A stretch of DNA of 64,000 bases from an uncultured Nitrospira sp. (GCA_902500775.1 CABVRZ010000018.1:1-64000); one strand, 5' to 3'; numbered from the stretch's first letter, positions 8,107 to 17,832 are shown. Notes: generated from the letters alone by a model not told the origin. Program-made: numbers and translations.

Positions 8107-8529
8107 TCAGTCTCCCCCTTTTGGTGTGTCTCGCTTGTATTCAACTTGCAGCTCGTCCTGTTCTTCCAACCCCAGTCCGGCCCGGAACGAATTGTAGAGC
8201 TCAGTGACACACTCGATGTCCTGAGGGCTCTTGTCTGCCGGAGAGGCCAGATAGGCTTCAGATAATCTCCGGCCAGTTTCAAAGTGGTGTGCGATTGTCT
8301 CCTCTGTCACCTGTTGCCAGGTGATGTAGATGCAAAAGGCCTGAAACGAATGGGCGTTGGGGTAGTGCTGAGCCAGGGCAAGCAGACCTTCATATGCGCC
8401 TCGAGCAGTCGTGCCGGCATTGGAGGAAAACGTTCCTTCTAGCTCAACAGCGGTATTCCAGTCTGGGCCGAGTTCAGTTTCGGCCCGGTAAAAAGCTTCT
8501 TGTGCGGCAAGGGCTGGATCAAAACGCAT
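8107..8529 (-). CDS. Helical protein of unknown function
   Basis: 140 residues. The ATG at 8529 is chosen because TAAGGAGG sits just upstream; a reading to 8601 would place this perfect ribosome site inside the gene. The protein is all-helical, with repeated Ala/Tyr/His positions resembling a degenerate TPR or SEL1-type solenoid (for example GAYEGLLALAQHYPNAHSF). It is acidic and soluble. It lies upstream of, and on the same strand as, the TPR gene, so the two may function together. The family is not recognised. Confidence 0.65.
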   Translation of the reverse strand: MRFDPALAAQEAFYRAETELGPDWNTAVELEGTFSSNAGTTARGAYEGLLALAQHYPNAHSFQAFCIYITWQQVTEETIAHHFETGRRLSEAYLASPADKSPQDIECVTELYNSFRAGLGLEEQDELQVEYKRDTPKGGD

Positions 8530-8666
8530 CGTATTTCGTGCCTCCTTACGTAGGTCGTGCCCGGAGGCTGCAGGATACTGGGACAGAGAAAGGGAGGTCA
8601 ATGTGTGTACGCCATCGCCAATTTACATGAGAGTGAGAGACTCTGTAGACTGCTCGACGAGGTACG

Positions 8667-10448
8667 ATGGCTACCGAAAATCCAAATTCCGATCCGGTTC
8701 GCGAGTCTTCCTCGATGGATTCCATTGATCGAGTCATTCACTATCATGTCCAGACCAAACACCATTTCAATCGGTACGCTCGCTCGTCAGGGTTTCTTGA
8801 TTGGGCGAATCAACCTGATCCGTTCCGGCGGTTCGCCGGTGCTCAGTTCCTCTCCCTTCCGTTGCTTACGCCAGACGAAGAACCGTTGCCCCCAGCATAC
8901 GTCACGATATACGAACCGGGAGCTGTTCCCAGCCAGCCCGTGAATGTGCGAACCCTTTCACGATTTCTTGAATATGCGCTGGCCTTGTCGGCATGGAAGA
9001 AGGCTGGAGAGTCTGAGTGGGCGCTGAGGAATAATCCGTCATCCGGCAATCTGCACCCCACGGAAGGCTATGTGGTCCTGTCGCGGATCGACGGGCTCGA
9101 TGCGACACCAGGACTGTACCACTATGCACCCAAAGAGCATGGACTGGAGCGGAGAGCCAAATTCCAAGCCGACCTAGTTGCCAGACTTATGGCCACATTT
9201 CCTCCTGATGCCTTTCTCTTTGGCCTGACCTCGGTGCACTGGCGGGAAGCGTGGAAATATGGTGAACGGGCATTTCGCTACTGTAATCACGATGTGGGAC
9301 ATGCGATCGGCACGGCGAGGATTGCGGCAGCCACGCTTGGTTGGGACATGCTGCTGTTGGACGGTATGGATCAAGATTCGGTTGCGATGCTGCTCGGGAC
9401 ACATCGCAAGGAAGACTTTGGCGAGGCAGAATTGGAACATGCTGATTGCGTGGCAGTGATCTGGCCTGCAGGGGAGATGAAACGAGAAACGTTACACGTG
9501 AGACGTGACGGAGTGGAGGTGCCATTGTTTCTTGATGCGACGGTGATGAAGGAAGTAGCCGAGGGAACATGGTATGGGAAAGCGAATCGCTTGAGCCGAG
9601 AACACGGGGTTCATTGGGACATCATTGATGACGCAGCCGAGGCGTCTTGGAAGCTTGCGTGTGATGCACATAGGGTCCCGCTTTCTTCGCCCCGCGGCAC
9701 CTCTCACCCCTTACCCCTCACCCCGGACGCGGTTTCGGCAGGTCAAATCATTCACCAGCGCCGAAGCGCCGTCGCGTTCGACGGAAAGACCGCGATTTCT
9801 GCTGGGAGGTTTTTCCATATGATGCAGCGGGTCATGCCATCGGCTGAATCCCCGCAGTTGAAGAGACCGTTGCCATGGGACGTCTGGCCCTATGACCCGG
9901 CGATTCACTTCATGATTTTTGTCCATCGGGTGGAAGGGCTCACTCCGGGATTGTATTTCCTCGTGCGGGATCCCAGAAAGTTGTCAGCGATCCAGCAGAC
10001 TATGAACCGTGATCTGACCTGGACCATTGCTCCGGGCTGTCCCGATGGCCTGCCACTCTATGGGTTGCTGGAGGGTGATGCCAGAAGGCTTGCCGCCCAA
10101 GTGAGTTGTCACCAAGATATTGCGAGCGACAGCGCCTTCTCGTTCGGCATGTTGGCTGAATTCGAGGGGACCTTGCGGGAGCGCGGTGCCTGGTGGTACC
10201 CACGCCTCTTTTGGGAGGCCGGTTTGCTTGGGCAGGTGTTGTACCTGGAAGCGGAAGCAGCGGGGGTGCGCGCGACAGGAATCGGCTGCTTCTTTGACGA
10301 TCCGGTTCATGACATCGTCGGCATCCAGAATTTAGCCATGCAATCGCTGTATCATTTCACCATCGGCGGACCGGTGGAGGATCGACGTTTGCAGACCCTA
10401 CCACCATACGGACATCTCAGGCGTGGAGGGGGACTGGGTGAGGCGTAA
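8667..10448 (+). CDS. Double-domain nitroreductase, SagB/ThcOx-type dehydrogenase
   Basis: 593 residues with two nitroreductase-fold halves. The first (about 95-300) has SSGNLHPTEGY and a FRYCNHDVGHAIG helix. The second (about 365-570) has RRSAVAFDGKTAIS and the GLLGQVLYLEAEAAGVRATG helix with a GCFFDD cofactor segment. FMN-dependent oxidation is the family chemistry; in thiazole/oxazole peptides SagB oxidises azolines. No cyclodehydratase or obvious precursor peptide is seen nearby, so a peptide substrate is not supported. The gene is followed 21 bases later by an unknown repeat protein. Confidence 0.8.
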   Translation: MATENPNSDPVRESSSMDSIDRVIHYHVQTKHHFNRYARSSGFLDWANQPDPFRRFAGAQFLSLPLLTPDEEPLPPAYVTIYEPGAVPSQPVNVRTLSRFLEYALALSAWKKAGESEWALRNNPSSGNLHPTEGYVVLSRIDGLDATPGLYHYAPKEHGLERRAKFQADLVARLMATFPPDAFLFGLTSVHWREAWKYGERAFRYCNHDVGHAIGTARIAAATLGWDMLLLDGMDQDSVAMLLGTHRKEDFGEAELEHADCVAVIWPAGEMKRETLHVRRDGVEVPLFLDATVMKEVAEGTWYGKANRLSREHGVHWDIIDDAAEASWKLACDAHRVPLSSPRGTSHPLPLTPDAVSAGQIIHQRRSAVAFDGKTAISAGRFFHMMQRVMPSAESPQLKRPLPWDVWPYDPAIHFMIFVHRVEGLTPGLYFLVRDPRKLSAIQQTMNRDLTWTIAPGCPDGLPLYGLLEGDARRLAAQVSCHQDIASDSAFSFGMLAEFEGTLRERGAWWYPRLFWEAGLLGQVLYLEAEAAGVRATGIGCFFDDPVHDIVGIQNLAMQSLYHFTIGGPVEDRRLQTLPPYGHLRRGGGLGEA

Positions 10449-10469
10449 GGGGGTAGGAGGAAGGCAGCG

Positions 10470-11318
10470 ATGTTCAAGATAAAGAGAAAGCCTGACAAGC
10501 CGAAGCGGATGGTGCTCTACAACATCATTGAGGACTATTCGGAGTTCGACGCGCCGGGCAATGTGACTGTCTGTGCCATGACGGAGCAGGAAGATCTTTC
10601 GGCCCATGCCAAGGTCTTATCCGAGAGCTACGACATCCCAATTGAGACAATGACCGAGTTGCTGACGAACGGTGGAACGTATGTCTACCCGGATAGTGGC
10701 GGCATTCTTACGAAAGGATTGTTTGCGTGCCGGATGGATTCAGCTGGGGGAGAGTCGAAACAAACCTGGACGTTGGATCTGATGCAATTTGCCGAGGCGG
10801 AGCAAGTGGCTCGATCCAGGGCGCTTCCACTTCTCCAGGCGGGTTGGGAGGTGTTTCTGAAGGCATTACCAAGTGAGCTGCAGGCCAAACTGCAGCAGAA
10901 AAATTTGGGTTTGGATTACCGAACGTTGGATCGCGCTGTCGCCAAGGGTGGTGACCTTAAGTACATCGATTTTCGGAAGGACTGGTCCCCACACTTTAAG
11001 CGGCTTTGTATCATGCCAGATGGAAGACTGGTTGAGACCGGGGGTGTGCAAGAATTCGCTCAACTGCATGGCATTACGGTAGCTCAGGCCAAAGTCTTGA
11101 TTGAGCAAGGGGGGACACTCGAGGTTCATGATGAGGTGTTGGCCTGTCAGATCGTGAACGGTCAACCGGCTGTGGCACGTTTCAGCGCGAAGAATTACAC
11201 AAAGGCGAAGGATTTGGTTGCTTCGAAGGGACTCCACTTAATGGACGCTCTCAGTGAAGTCGGGTATGCCGATCCTGCGATGATGCGAGGGCTCGCGCGA
11301 AAAACATTGCGTGCATGA
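10470..11318 (+). CDS. Unknown protein with internal three-fold repeat
   Basis: 282 residues, cytoplasmic, no signal or membrane segment. Three units share a pattern of a short helix ending in a hydrophobic-x2-GG turn, then a beta segment, then a Leu-Ala/Phe-Ala-Cys-like strand. They lie at about residues 56-91 (ELLTNGGTYVYPD...GLFACR), 146-184 (DRAVAKGGDLKYID...LCIMPDG) and 201-232 (KVLIEQGGTLEVHDEVLACQ). A basic leader (KIKRKPDKPKR) opens the protein. GGAGG-like bases precede the ATG. It probably forms an operon with the double nitroreductase. I do not recognise the family. Confidence 0.7.
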   Translation: MFKIKRKPDKPKRMVLYNIIEDYSEFDAPGNVTVCAMTEQEDLSAHAKVLSESYDIPIETMTELLTNGGTYVYPDSGGILTKGLFACRMDSAGGESKQTWTLDLMQFAEAEQVARSRALPLLQAGWEVFLKALPSELQAKLQQKNLGLDYRTLDRAVAKGGDLKYIDFRKDWSPHFKRLCIMPDGRLVETGGVQEFAQLHGITVAQAKVLIEQGGTLEVHDEVLACQIVNGQPAVARFSAKNYTKAKDLVASKGLHLMDALSEVGYADPAMMRGLARKTLRA

Positions 11319-11338
11319 CCGCGATTGAGATAGCGATT

Positions 11339-11881
11339 CTATTCTCGCGGGAGCTCCTGACGACAAGTGTTGGAGGTGCTGTTGAAGCGTTTTTGATCGG
11401 ATGCGTGCGAGCCCCAGCTGATAAGCCAGGGCTCTATTAACGTTGTCGCAGGGTGTTTCTCAGCAACGTATCCACCAAGGCCAGCTCCAAGAACATTGCA
11501 TGCCACATCTGTCATTGAGGAGATGCGATTATGGCAGAAGACTTGGAAGAATTCCGCAGAAAACGAGACAGCGCCTGCAATGGCGGTGATCGTCGCAATA
11601 GTCCGGCGACAGGGCGTATCCCGATTGAGTTGATAGTGAAGTAGGTATCCGAATACCACGAACCAAAGCGTATTGCCGACGACGTCTATGAGCTTAGTCC
11701 AGGAGAGGGTGAAGTTCTGAAAAGGAATCCACCGGATTTGGTCCCAGTGTGGATGTCCTGCGAAATTGCTCAATGGGAAGATCGGCGCAATAGCCAAGAC
11801 GACGAGTAAAAACCAAATCGTTCCGGTCTTCAGCATCGACCGGATGAAGAACGTGCGTTTGGGAGATACCTCGATACCCAT
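11339..11881 (-). CDS. VanZ-like membrane protein
   Basis: 180 residues with four predicted membrane helices. The family pattern is present: an N-terminal helix, WIPFQNF, a helix with NTLWFVVFGYLL, SFSAEFFQVFCHNRISSMTDVACNVLGAG split over the last two helices. VanZ-like proteins are small integral membrane proteins; in VanA clusters one gives low-level teicoplanin resistance, but most have no known role. It converges with the plus-strand repeat protein, 20 bases apart, and I see no strong terminator between them. Confidence 0.75.
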   Translation of the reverse strand: MGIEVSPKRTFFIRSMLKTGTIWFLLVVLAIAPIFPLSNFAGHPHWDQIRWIPFQNFTLSWTKLIDVVGNTLWFVVFGYLLHYQLNRDTPCRRTIATITAIAGAVSFSAEFFQVFCHNRISSMTDVACNVLGAGLGGYVAEKHPATTLIEPWLISWGSHASDQKRFNSTSNTCRQELPRE

Positions 11882-12066
11882 GGGCCATCATCGCAGATCC
11901 TGATGGATCAGACCAGCTATCTGGAGTCAGAAATATACACGATGCGCGAAATGGTCAGAGATGGAAGGGTTGTGCCGAAATACATTGGGCCTACATCGGA
12001 TACTGGCACGAGATTGAATCACGGAGAAGATCAGTAGGTGTCGTTGGGGGAAGGGGAGCCTGGCAG

Positions 12067-12429
12067 TCAGGCCGCCAGCTCTTCTTTTACGGCATCAAGC
12101 AGTTTGTTGAGGTCGAACGGTTTTTCAAATGCACGGCGAGCGCCAAAGAGTTTTGCGATATTGAGAAAGTTGTGGTCGCCCTGTGCGCCTGTAATGGCGA
12201 TTACTTTGGCGTCGAGGTATTCGCGGGTGAGTTGAAGCGTGGCCTCGAGGCCATCCGTTTCCGGCATCAAGAGGTCCATAATCACAAGGTCAACGGGTTC
12301 CTTCTGGTAGAGAGCAAGCCCCTTGCTGCCGTCCTCAGCTTCGAGCACGCGGTGCCCTGCCTTTTGCAGAACGCCTTTGAGTAACCCTCTAATGGATTGC
12401 TCATCATCGATGACAAGGATAGTGGCCAT
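12067..12429 (-). CDS. Single-domain response regulator (CheY-like receiver)
   Basis: 120 residues, receiver domain only. The acidic pocket is Asp8/Asp9, the phospho-acceptor Asp52 (IMDLLMP), the switch Thr80 and the conserved Lys103 (EKPFD). There is no output domain, so signalling must be by protein contact, as with CheY or Spo0F. No histidine kinase is adjacent, making it an orphan regulator. Confidence 0.9.
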   Translation of the reverse strand: MATILVIDDEQSIRGLLKGVLQKAGHRVLEAEDGSKGLALYQKEPVDLVIMDLLMPETDGLEATLQLTREYLDAKVIAITGAQGDHNFLNIAKLFGARRAFEKPFDLNKLLDAVKEELAA

Positions 12430-12756
12430 AGGTGCTCGTGTGATTAATGATTCGATCTTACCTGGGGGGGGCGGGACTGTCTAGAAATAAAAAGATACCA
12501 GCCGATAGGTGCAAATGGCGGATGTGATGTGGGGGCCAATCAGTTCATCGGTAGGCGTCTCCTGCTCTGGTGAAGAACAGGTTGTGCGCACGTCGAGATC
12601 CGAGACTGCGTTCATTCCGAAACGATCTGCCGGTGATTCTGGCCCATTGACCCGCTGAAATAATGGGTTGACCGGGTTTTTATTTTTTGTTACAAGCGTG
12701 GAGATTGAGATTTAGTATTGTTCAACTTTTGGACATCTAGGCAGGAAGGTGTGTCC
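12430..12756. other. Intergenic region between divergent genes
   Basis: No gene is seen. It must hold the promoters of the response regulator (minus) and the DUF882 gene (plus). Around 12651-12690 a CCCATT/AATGGG stem is followed by a short ACCCG/CGGGT pairing and a T-rich run. This could be a weak hairpin or attenuator, but I do not call it a terminator. Confidence 0.35.
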
Positions 12757-13335
12757 GTGAATAGAGCCGATCAGTCTACATGGGGCTTGACCCGTCGAGC
12801 ATTTCTTCAGGTTTCTCTGGTCGGGACTCTCTTGTTAAGTGGGCGATTGATTGGTCCACAGCCTGTTCAAGCTCGTGAGCTTCCCGAAGGTCGGTTGACA
12901 TTAGTCAACATCTGGACGGATGAGCGGTTGGATGTGACCTACCGAGACGAAGCCGGCGCGTATGACCTTGCGGCACTCGATGATGTGAATTATCTTCTCC
13001 GTTGCCACAACACTGGGGAGATTGGTGCGATTGATGTGCGGGTGCTCGAACATGTCAATCTGGTGCAAAACAAGCTCGGCACGCAACGAGAAGTCCATAT
13101 TATCTCAGGGTTTCGCTCTCCGGAATATAACGATCTCTTGGTGCGAACAGGGCACCAAGCTGTTCGAAACAGTTTGCACGTGCAGGGGCAGGCAATTGAT
13201 CTGAGTATCCCTGGAATTCCCCTGAAGAAGCTCCGCGAGGCTGCGCTCGAATTGAGGTATGGCGGAGTCGGCGCATATAAGAATTCGACGTATCTGCACT
13301 TAGATTCAGGGCCCTTCAGAGCCTGGTATCGCTAG
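12757..13335 (+). CDS. Tat-exported DUF882 / M15-type peptidase-like protein
   Basis: About 192 residues from the GTG at 12757, which has AGGAAGG seven bases upstream; a TTG at 12718 in the same frame has no ribosome site. The N-terminus carries a twin-arginine motif (TRRAFLQ) and a hydrophobic stretch ending at VQA. The mature part matches the DUF882/YcbK group related to D-Ala-D-Ala peptidases: SGFRSPEYN, then H-x3-GQAIDLS, then YLHLDSG, which supply the zinc-binding His/Asp/His. It likely cleaves peptidoglycan cross-links in the periplasm. Confidence 0.85.
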   Translation: MNRADQSTWGLTRRAFLQVSLVGTLLLSGRLIGPQPVQARELPEGRLTLVNIWTDERLDVTYRDEAGAYDLAALDDVNYLLRCHNTGEIGAIDVRVLEHVNLVQNKLGTQREVHIISGFRSPEYNDLLVRTGHQAVRNSLHVQGQAIDLSIPGIPLKKLREAALELRYGGVGAYKNSTYLHLDSGPFRAWYR

Positions 13336-13562
13336 CACGCCCTATTTCCACCGAGCATCACGTTCTCTCTTCCCCTACGTTTCCTGCACAACCATTTTGA
13401 GATGCGCGTGGTCCTTCGAGTGCCTACCAGGCGTCGTTCCACAATTTATAGCGAGAAAATGCGAATCTTGGCAAGGGAGGTTGAAGCTCCAAGAGAAGCC
13501 AGGGTTATGAAGTGGCAGCGCTTCCTGGATATTCAGGAGAGTCAGTATTTGAGGAGGCTCTC

Positions 13563-15773
13563 CTATCCCTCTCGCTTGAGCAACAGAGCGGAGAGGGGAG
13601 GGAGAGTCATCGTGAGGGAGTAGGGGAACCCATGACTCCGAGTCTCATCAGCCTGCAGCCCGCCACCGTTCCCAATATTACTGCCGCCGTAGGCGATCCC
13701 GTCCGTATTGACCAGTTCTCGATACCACCCCCCCTCCGGGACTCCGATACGGTAACTGTATCGGGGCATCGGCGTGAAGTTGCAGACACAGACGATCGCC
13801 TCACCCGTCTTTCGTGCCTTGCGAAGGTACGCGATGACAGAGTTGTTGGAGTCGCTGAAGTCGATCCACTGAAATCCGTCCCAATCAAAGTCGATCTCGT
13901 ATAACGCTGGTTCTTGGCCATAGAGTTGGTTGAGATCGCGGGTGAGTCGTTGCAACCCTTGATGGGGCTCGGACTCACAGAGATGCCAGTCAAGGCTGGT
14001 ATCATGGTTCCATTCCTGCCACTGTCCGAACTCGCTGCCCATGAACAGCATTTTTTTCCCAGGGTGGCTGTACATGAATCCGTAGAGCAGCCGGAGATTC
14101 GCAAAGCGTTGCCACACATCGCCGGGCATCTTGTCGAGCAGCGCTCGCTTGCCGTAGACCACTTCGTCATGAGACAGGGCAAGGATGAAATTCTCACTGA
14201 AGGCATAGAGCAGGCCAAACGTGATTTGGTTCTGATGAAACCGGCGATAGATGGGGTTGTACTGAAAGAATGCCAACATGTCATGCATCCAGCCCATGTT
14301 CCACTTGAACGTAAATCCGAGACCTCCTGTATAGGTGGGACGCGAGACGCCTGGCCACGACGTTGATTCTTCTGCAATGGTGATGGCCCCTGGAAATTCT
14401 CGGTGGACGAGTACATTGAGTTCCTTGAGCAGTGAGACTGCACCAAGGTTTTCCTTTCCCCCAAGCTCATTTGGAACCCATTCACCTTCCTTTCGCCCAT
14501 AGTCGAGATAGAGCATGGATGCCACGGCATCGACGCGTAATCCGTCGATATGGTATTTGTCCAGCCAGAACAGGGCGCTATTCAGGAGAAACGTTCGCAC
14601 CTCGATACGATCGTAGTTGAAGATCCGGCTATGCCAATCGGGGTGATAGCCTCGGCGTGGGTCGGCGTGGTCATAGAGGTACGTCCCATCAAACAGCGCG
14701 AGCCCATGAGGATCATCTGGAAAATGTGCCGGTGCCCAGTCAATGATGACGCCAAGCCCGGCTTGGTGAGCGCGATCCACAAAGGTCATCAATCCCTCTG
14801 GCTCGCCGTACCGACTGGTGGCGGCGAAATAGCCGGTCGCCTGATAGCCCCATGATCCATCGAAGGGGTGCTCCGTGATCGGGAGAAGCTCCAGATGGGT
14901 GTACCCGAGATCCTTGGCGTAGGGGATGAGTTTCTCTGCCAGTTCGTGGTACGTCAGCCACCGATTATTCTCTTCCGGCACGCGCATCCAGGACCCCAAA
15001 TGGACTTCATAGATCGAGAGCGGAGCCGTGAGAGGATCGTTGGTCGATCGCGCCGCCATCCAGGTTTCATCCTGCCACACGTAGGTAGATATATCGCGCA
15101 CCACTGAAGCCGTTCGTGGACGGAGCTCACTGGCGAAGGCATAGGGATCGGCTTTGAGCAAGAGCGCGTTGTGCCCTCGCGAACGAATCTCGTATTTGTA
15201 GAGGGTCCCTTCTGAGAGATCTGGAATGAAGAGTTCCCAGACTCCGGTCGCCCCGCGATTCGCCATGGGATGGAGAAGTCCATTCCAGTCATTGAAGTCT
15301 CCGATGACACTGACACGGGTGGCATTCGGGGCCCATACCACAAAGTGGACACCACGGATACCCGCGACGGTGCGGACGTGAGCCCCAAAGTGCTCGTAGG
15401 CTTTGAGCAACGTTCCTTCAGCAAACAGGTGCAGCTCAAAATCTGTCAGCAGCGGAAGAATTGCATAGGCATCATAAGTTTCCCGGGCAGTGCCATCGAG
15501 GTGTGTAATGCGAAGTTGGTAAGAGGGGATGGACATCGTATCCGGAAGCAACGTCTCATAGAGCCCCGCTTCGTCAACCCGGTTCATGGGCCACAAGACG
15601 GAGTTGGAAACAACGGCAACCTCCTTGACCCCAGGCAGCCAGGCCCGGAGCACAAGCTGGGGGCGATCGGTGACCGAGACGACATGGGGTCCGAGAACCG
15701 AGTGCGGATCCCAATGTATTCCAGCCCGGAGGCGATCGACATCGTGCTGCGGAATGGTGCGCTCGTGAGACAT
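13563..15773 (-). CDS. glgB: 1,4-alpha-glucan branching enzyme GlgB
   Basis: 736 residues, normal length. Makes alpha-1,6 branches in glycogen. Order: N-terminal CBM48-like module (about 20-110), second CBM48 (about 130-215), GH13 barrel (about 250-620), C-terminal all-beta domain. Catalytic residues are Asp415 (GLRVDAV), Glu468 (ITIAEES) and Asp536 (SHDE). It is not next to glgA, which lies about 33 kb away at 48315, so glycogen genes are dispersed here. The start is ATG at 15773. Confidence 0.97.
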   Translation of the reverse strand: MSHERTIPQHDVDRLRAGIHWDPHSVLGPHVVSVTDRPQLVLRAWLPGVKEVAVVSNSVLWPMNRVDEAGLYETLLPDTMSIPSYQLRITHLDGTARETYDAYAILPLLTDFELHLFAEGTLLKAYEHFGAHVRTVAGIRGVHFVVWAPNATRVSVIGDFNDWNGLLHPMANRGATGVWELFIPDLSEGTLYKYEIRSRGHNALLLKADPYAFASELRPRTASVVRDISTYVWQDETWMAARSTNDPLTAPLSIYEVHLGSWMRVPEENNRWLTYHELAEKLIPYAKDLGYTHLELLPITEHPFDGSWGYQATGYFAATSRYGEPEGLMTFVDRAHQAGLGVIIDWAPAHFPDDPHGLALFDGTYLYDHADPRRGYHPDWHSRIFNYDRIEVRTFLLNSALFWLDKYHIDGLRVDAVASMLYLDYGRKEGEWVPNELGGKENLGAVSLLKELNVLVHREFPGAITIAEESTSWPGVSRPTYTGGLGFTFKWNMGWMHDMLAFFQYNPIYRRFHQNQITFGLLYAFSENFILALSHDEVVYGKRALLDKMPGDVWQRFANLRLLYGFMYSHPGKKMLFMGSEFGQWQEWNHDTSLDWHLCESEPHQGLQRLTRDLNQLYGQEPALYEIDFDWDGFQWIDFSDSNNSVIAYLRKARKTGEAIVCVCNFTPMPRYSYRIGVPEGGWYRELVNTDGIAYGGSNIGNGGGLQADETRSHGFPYSLTMTLPPLSALLLKREG

Positions 15774-15894
15774 AGGGTTATCCTACTGGCAGCGACTTCG
15801 ATTAGGAAGGAGAAAATGTGATTCTCTGGGGCTCACTGCTATAGCCCAAAAGACGACTCTGATTGCATGGTATCCGCTGCCCCAGGGGAGCCAG

Positions 15895-15992
15895 CGATGT
15901 TCTCGTGTCGCTCAGAGGCTCAACGTACCGAAGCGTACGCCTCGCCCCTTCACTCGCTGCGGCCTTACGGGACAGCCTTTCTGAGCATCCTG
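15895..15992. repeat. Candidate Nitrospira-type intergenic repeat
   Basis: The intergenic stretch 15774-16085 has no gene. Inside it a GC-rich block begins GCGATGTTCTCGTGTCGCTC, runs through CAGAGGCTCAACGTAC and ends near GAGCATCCTGGCGGG. It contains a small palindrome CGTAC-cgaagc-GTACG. I recall near-identical blocks scattered in Nitrospira genomes, but only one copy is in this window, so this is memory, not proof. Confidence 0.4.
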
Positions 15993-16085
15993 GCGGGATT
16001 GTGATATCCACACTCTCTGAAACATTTCAGCCATCTCGTTGGGATCAGATTAAGTTCTTCCTCAGTCTGTTAGCTCAGTGACCGT

Positions 16086-17615
16086 TTACCGGACGGTCAG
16101 ACCGAGCATGCCATCACTCATTGTGCGGACATGTAGTGCCTTGACATCGGCAAACACGCCGATGCCTTGGACCGTTCCCACTGTCCCCTGCATCGAAATA
16201 GATGGGGTGAGTGTTCGATTGATTCCGGCGGCCAGAAGGGCTTCTACACGGTCAGTGGCTGCTCTGACTCCAAAGACGGTGTCACTGGCGATCAGGTCTC
16301 GAAATATGGAGAGGTCAAGCCACTCAACCGTTTGCTGTAGCAGAGATTCTGTTGCGAAGTCGTAGCGAAGGCCACTGAGAGAAACCGTCTGCGTGAGTGA
16401 GTTCATTTCCGGTTTCCCAACAAAATATGCGTGACCAATGGCATCTCCACCAAAATCAATCCGCATCACGACTTGGTTACCGCCATTGCCAAAGATTGCG
16501 GCATTGGTGATCAGAATGAACTTCTCTTTCTTTGTGACGCGTTTTCCCGTGAGCCGACTCGCGAGGCCCTTAGAGAGTGACGCATAATCCAAGGGGATGT
16601 CCGTGACGACGTGGAAGCCCGTGGGGCTGAGTCGGTTCGCAAGCGTTGTGGGGAGTGTGCCATAGAGTTTGGCGTCGGTGGCATCGTGGAACCCAGTAGA
16701 AGTCGGTGGAGTGTCGAGCGGAGGAAGCGCTGCAACTCCAGCAGGTGGCGCCTGGCCAAAGACGATAATCGGTTTCGCAGTGATCTGAATGGTGTCGTCG
16801 ACAATGGGGCCGACCCCCGAGAAGCCGCTGTGTCGAACTTTGTCGATGTTGAACTGAAGCCAGGCATCTGTTTCTAACTGGAGAGGGTTGCGCAGTGCAT
16901 TCCAAACATCTTCCACCTGAGATTTGACCGTGAGTGTATTGATGCGGGTGGCGGCACGGCTGAGTCCTGCTCGAACGATCTCTGCAAGCCGTTGTTTGAC
17001 CTCGTGGGTCACGTCGGTATCGGCGAGGGTGATTTTGCAGGGATCAAGCGTGTTCACCCCCACGCTGGCGACCGATGTGGACAGGCCATACGTCGGCGTC
17101 AGCTCGGTCGCGATACTTCCATGCAGTGTGGCTCTTCGTGGCCATTCACTGCCGTCACCACAGTGAAGCGTATGGGCGCCAATTTTATATCGCAGGTCGG
17201 TGCCGACAAAGACGTGGGAGCTAGAAAGTTCGATCCCTTTCCACCAATCACGGAGAGGTGTACCCAACGGTGTGCCGGTGGCCTGGCGAGCACTGGCAGG
17301 GGCCATCGTAAAATCATCTCGCTCGGCATAATATCTATAGTCAGCGCCTTTGGGATGTTTGACGACGTTCCCCCAATGGTCAAATTTCTTCGGGGTTACG
17401 CCGTCATCATTGGCGGCAGTGAGAAACGGCGACAGGTCGAAATGGACAGGAAAGCTGATGCTGGATTCTTGGGCCGGAGAGAGTGGGTTCGGTGTCGGCG
17501 GCAGCAGCAATGGGGCAGGTGGACGAACAACAGGGTTATTGAGTGCGGAGCAGCTCGCCAAGGACAGCAAGGCGAAGATGGCGACGAGAGGATGGCGTAT
17601 CGATTTGGGAAACAT
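16086..17615 (-). CDS. DUF4403-family lipoprotein
   Basis: 509 residues. The signal peptide ends in a lipobox LASCS (Cys about residue 22), followed by a Pro-rich linker. The body shows the DUF4403 pattern: paired beta-rich halves with SSISFPVHFDLSPFL near the start, the TDIPLDYASLSKGLASRL segment in the second half and a DFATESLLQQTVEWLD segment near the C-terminus. The family resembles tubular lipid-binding folds; a role in envelope lipid or ligand transport is inference. The gene is bracketed by two intergenic repeats. Confidence 0.8.
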   Translation of the reverse strand: MFPKSIRHPLVAIFALLSLASCSALNNPVVRPPAPLLLPPTPNPLSPAQESSISFPVHFDLSPFLTAANDDGVTPKKFDHWGNVVKHPKGADYRYYAERDDFTMAPASARQATGTPLGTPLRDWWKGIELSSSHVFVGTDLRYKIGAHTLHCGDGSEWPRRATLHGSIATELTPTYGLSTSVASVGVNTLDPCKITLADTDVTHEVKQRLAEIVRAGLSRAATRINTLTVKSQVEDVWNALRNPLQLETDAWLQFNIDKVRHSGFSGVGPIVDDTIQITAKPIIVFGQAPPAGVAALPPLDTPPTSTGFHDATDAKLYGTLPTTLANRLSPTGFHVVTDIPLDYASLSKGLASRLTGKRVTKKEKFILITNAAIFGNGGNQVVMRIDFGGDAIGHAYFVGKPEMNSLTQTVSLSGLRYDFATESLLQQTVEWLDLSIFRDLIASDTVFGVRAATDRVEALLAAGINRTLTPSISMQGTVGTVQGIGVFADVKALHVRTMSDGMLGLTVR

Positions 17616-17832
17616 CTGCTTTCCCCCTTTAGCTAATCACGGATAGTAAGGTTTGTGGATTTAAACTGTTTTAGCCTATGAAAAATGAGTCTTGTGGATG
17701 AAGGAACGAGAGCAGGATACCAGAAACAGGTAGATGTTTGTCAGACCCCAAGTAGAGGAACCGAGGCAGGTCTAGTGGCAGATGGAGTGGGGGGCTAGAA
17801 AGTACTTCTGAAACCTTTCCATCATAACAGTC

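Noticed and set aside
13402-13623. 73-residue basic frame before glgB
   Set aside because: It overlaps the glgB end, has skewed Arg content and no ribosome site; read as an antisense shadow.
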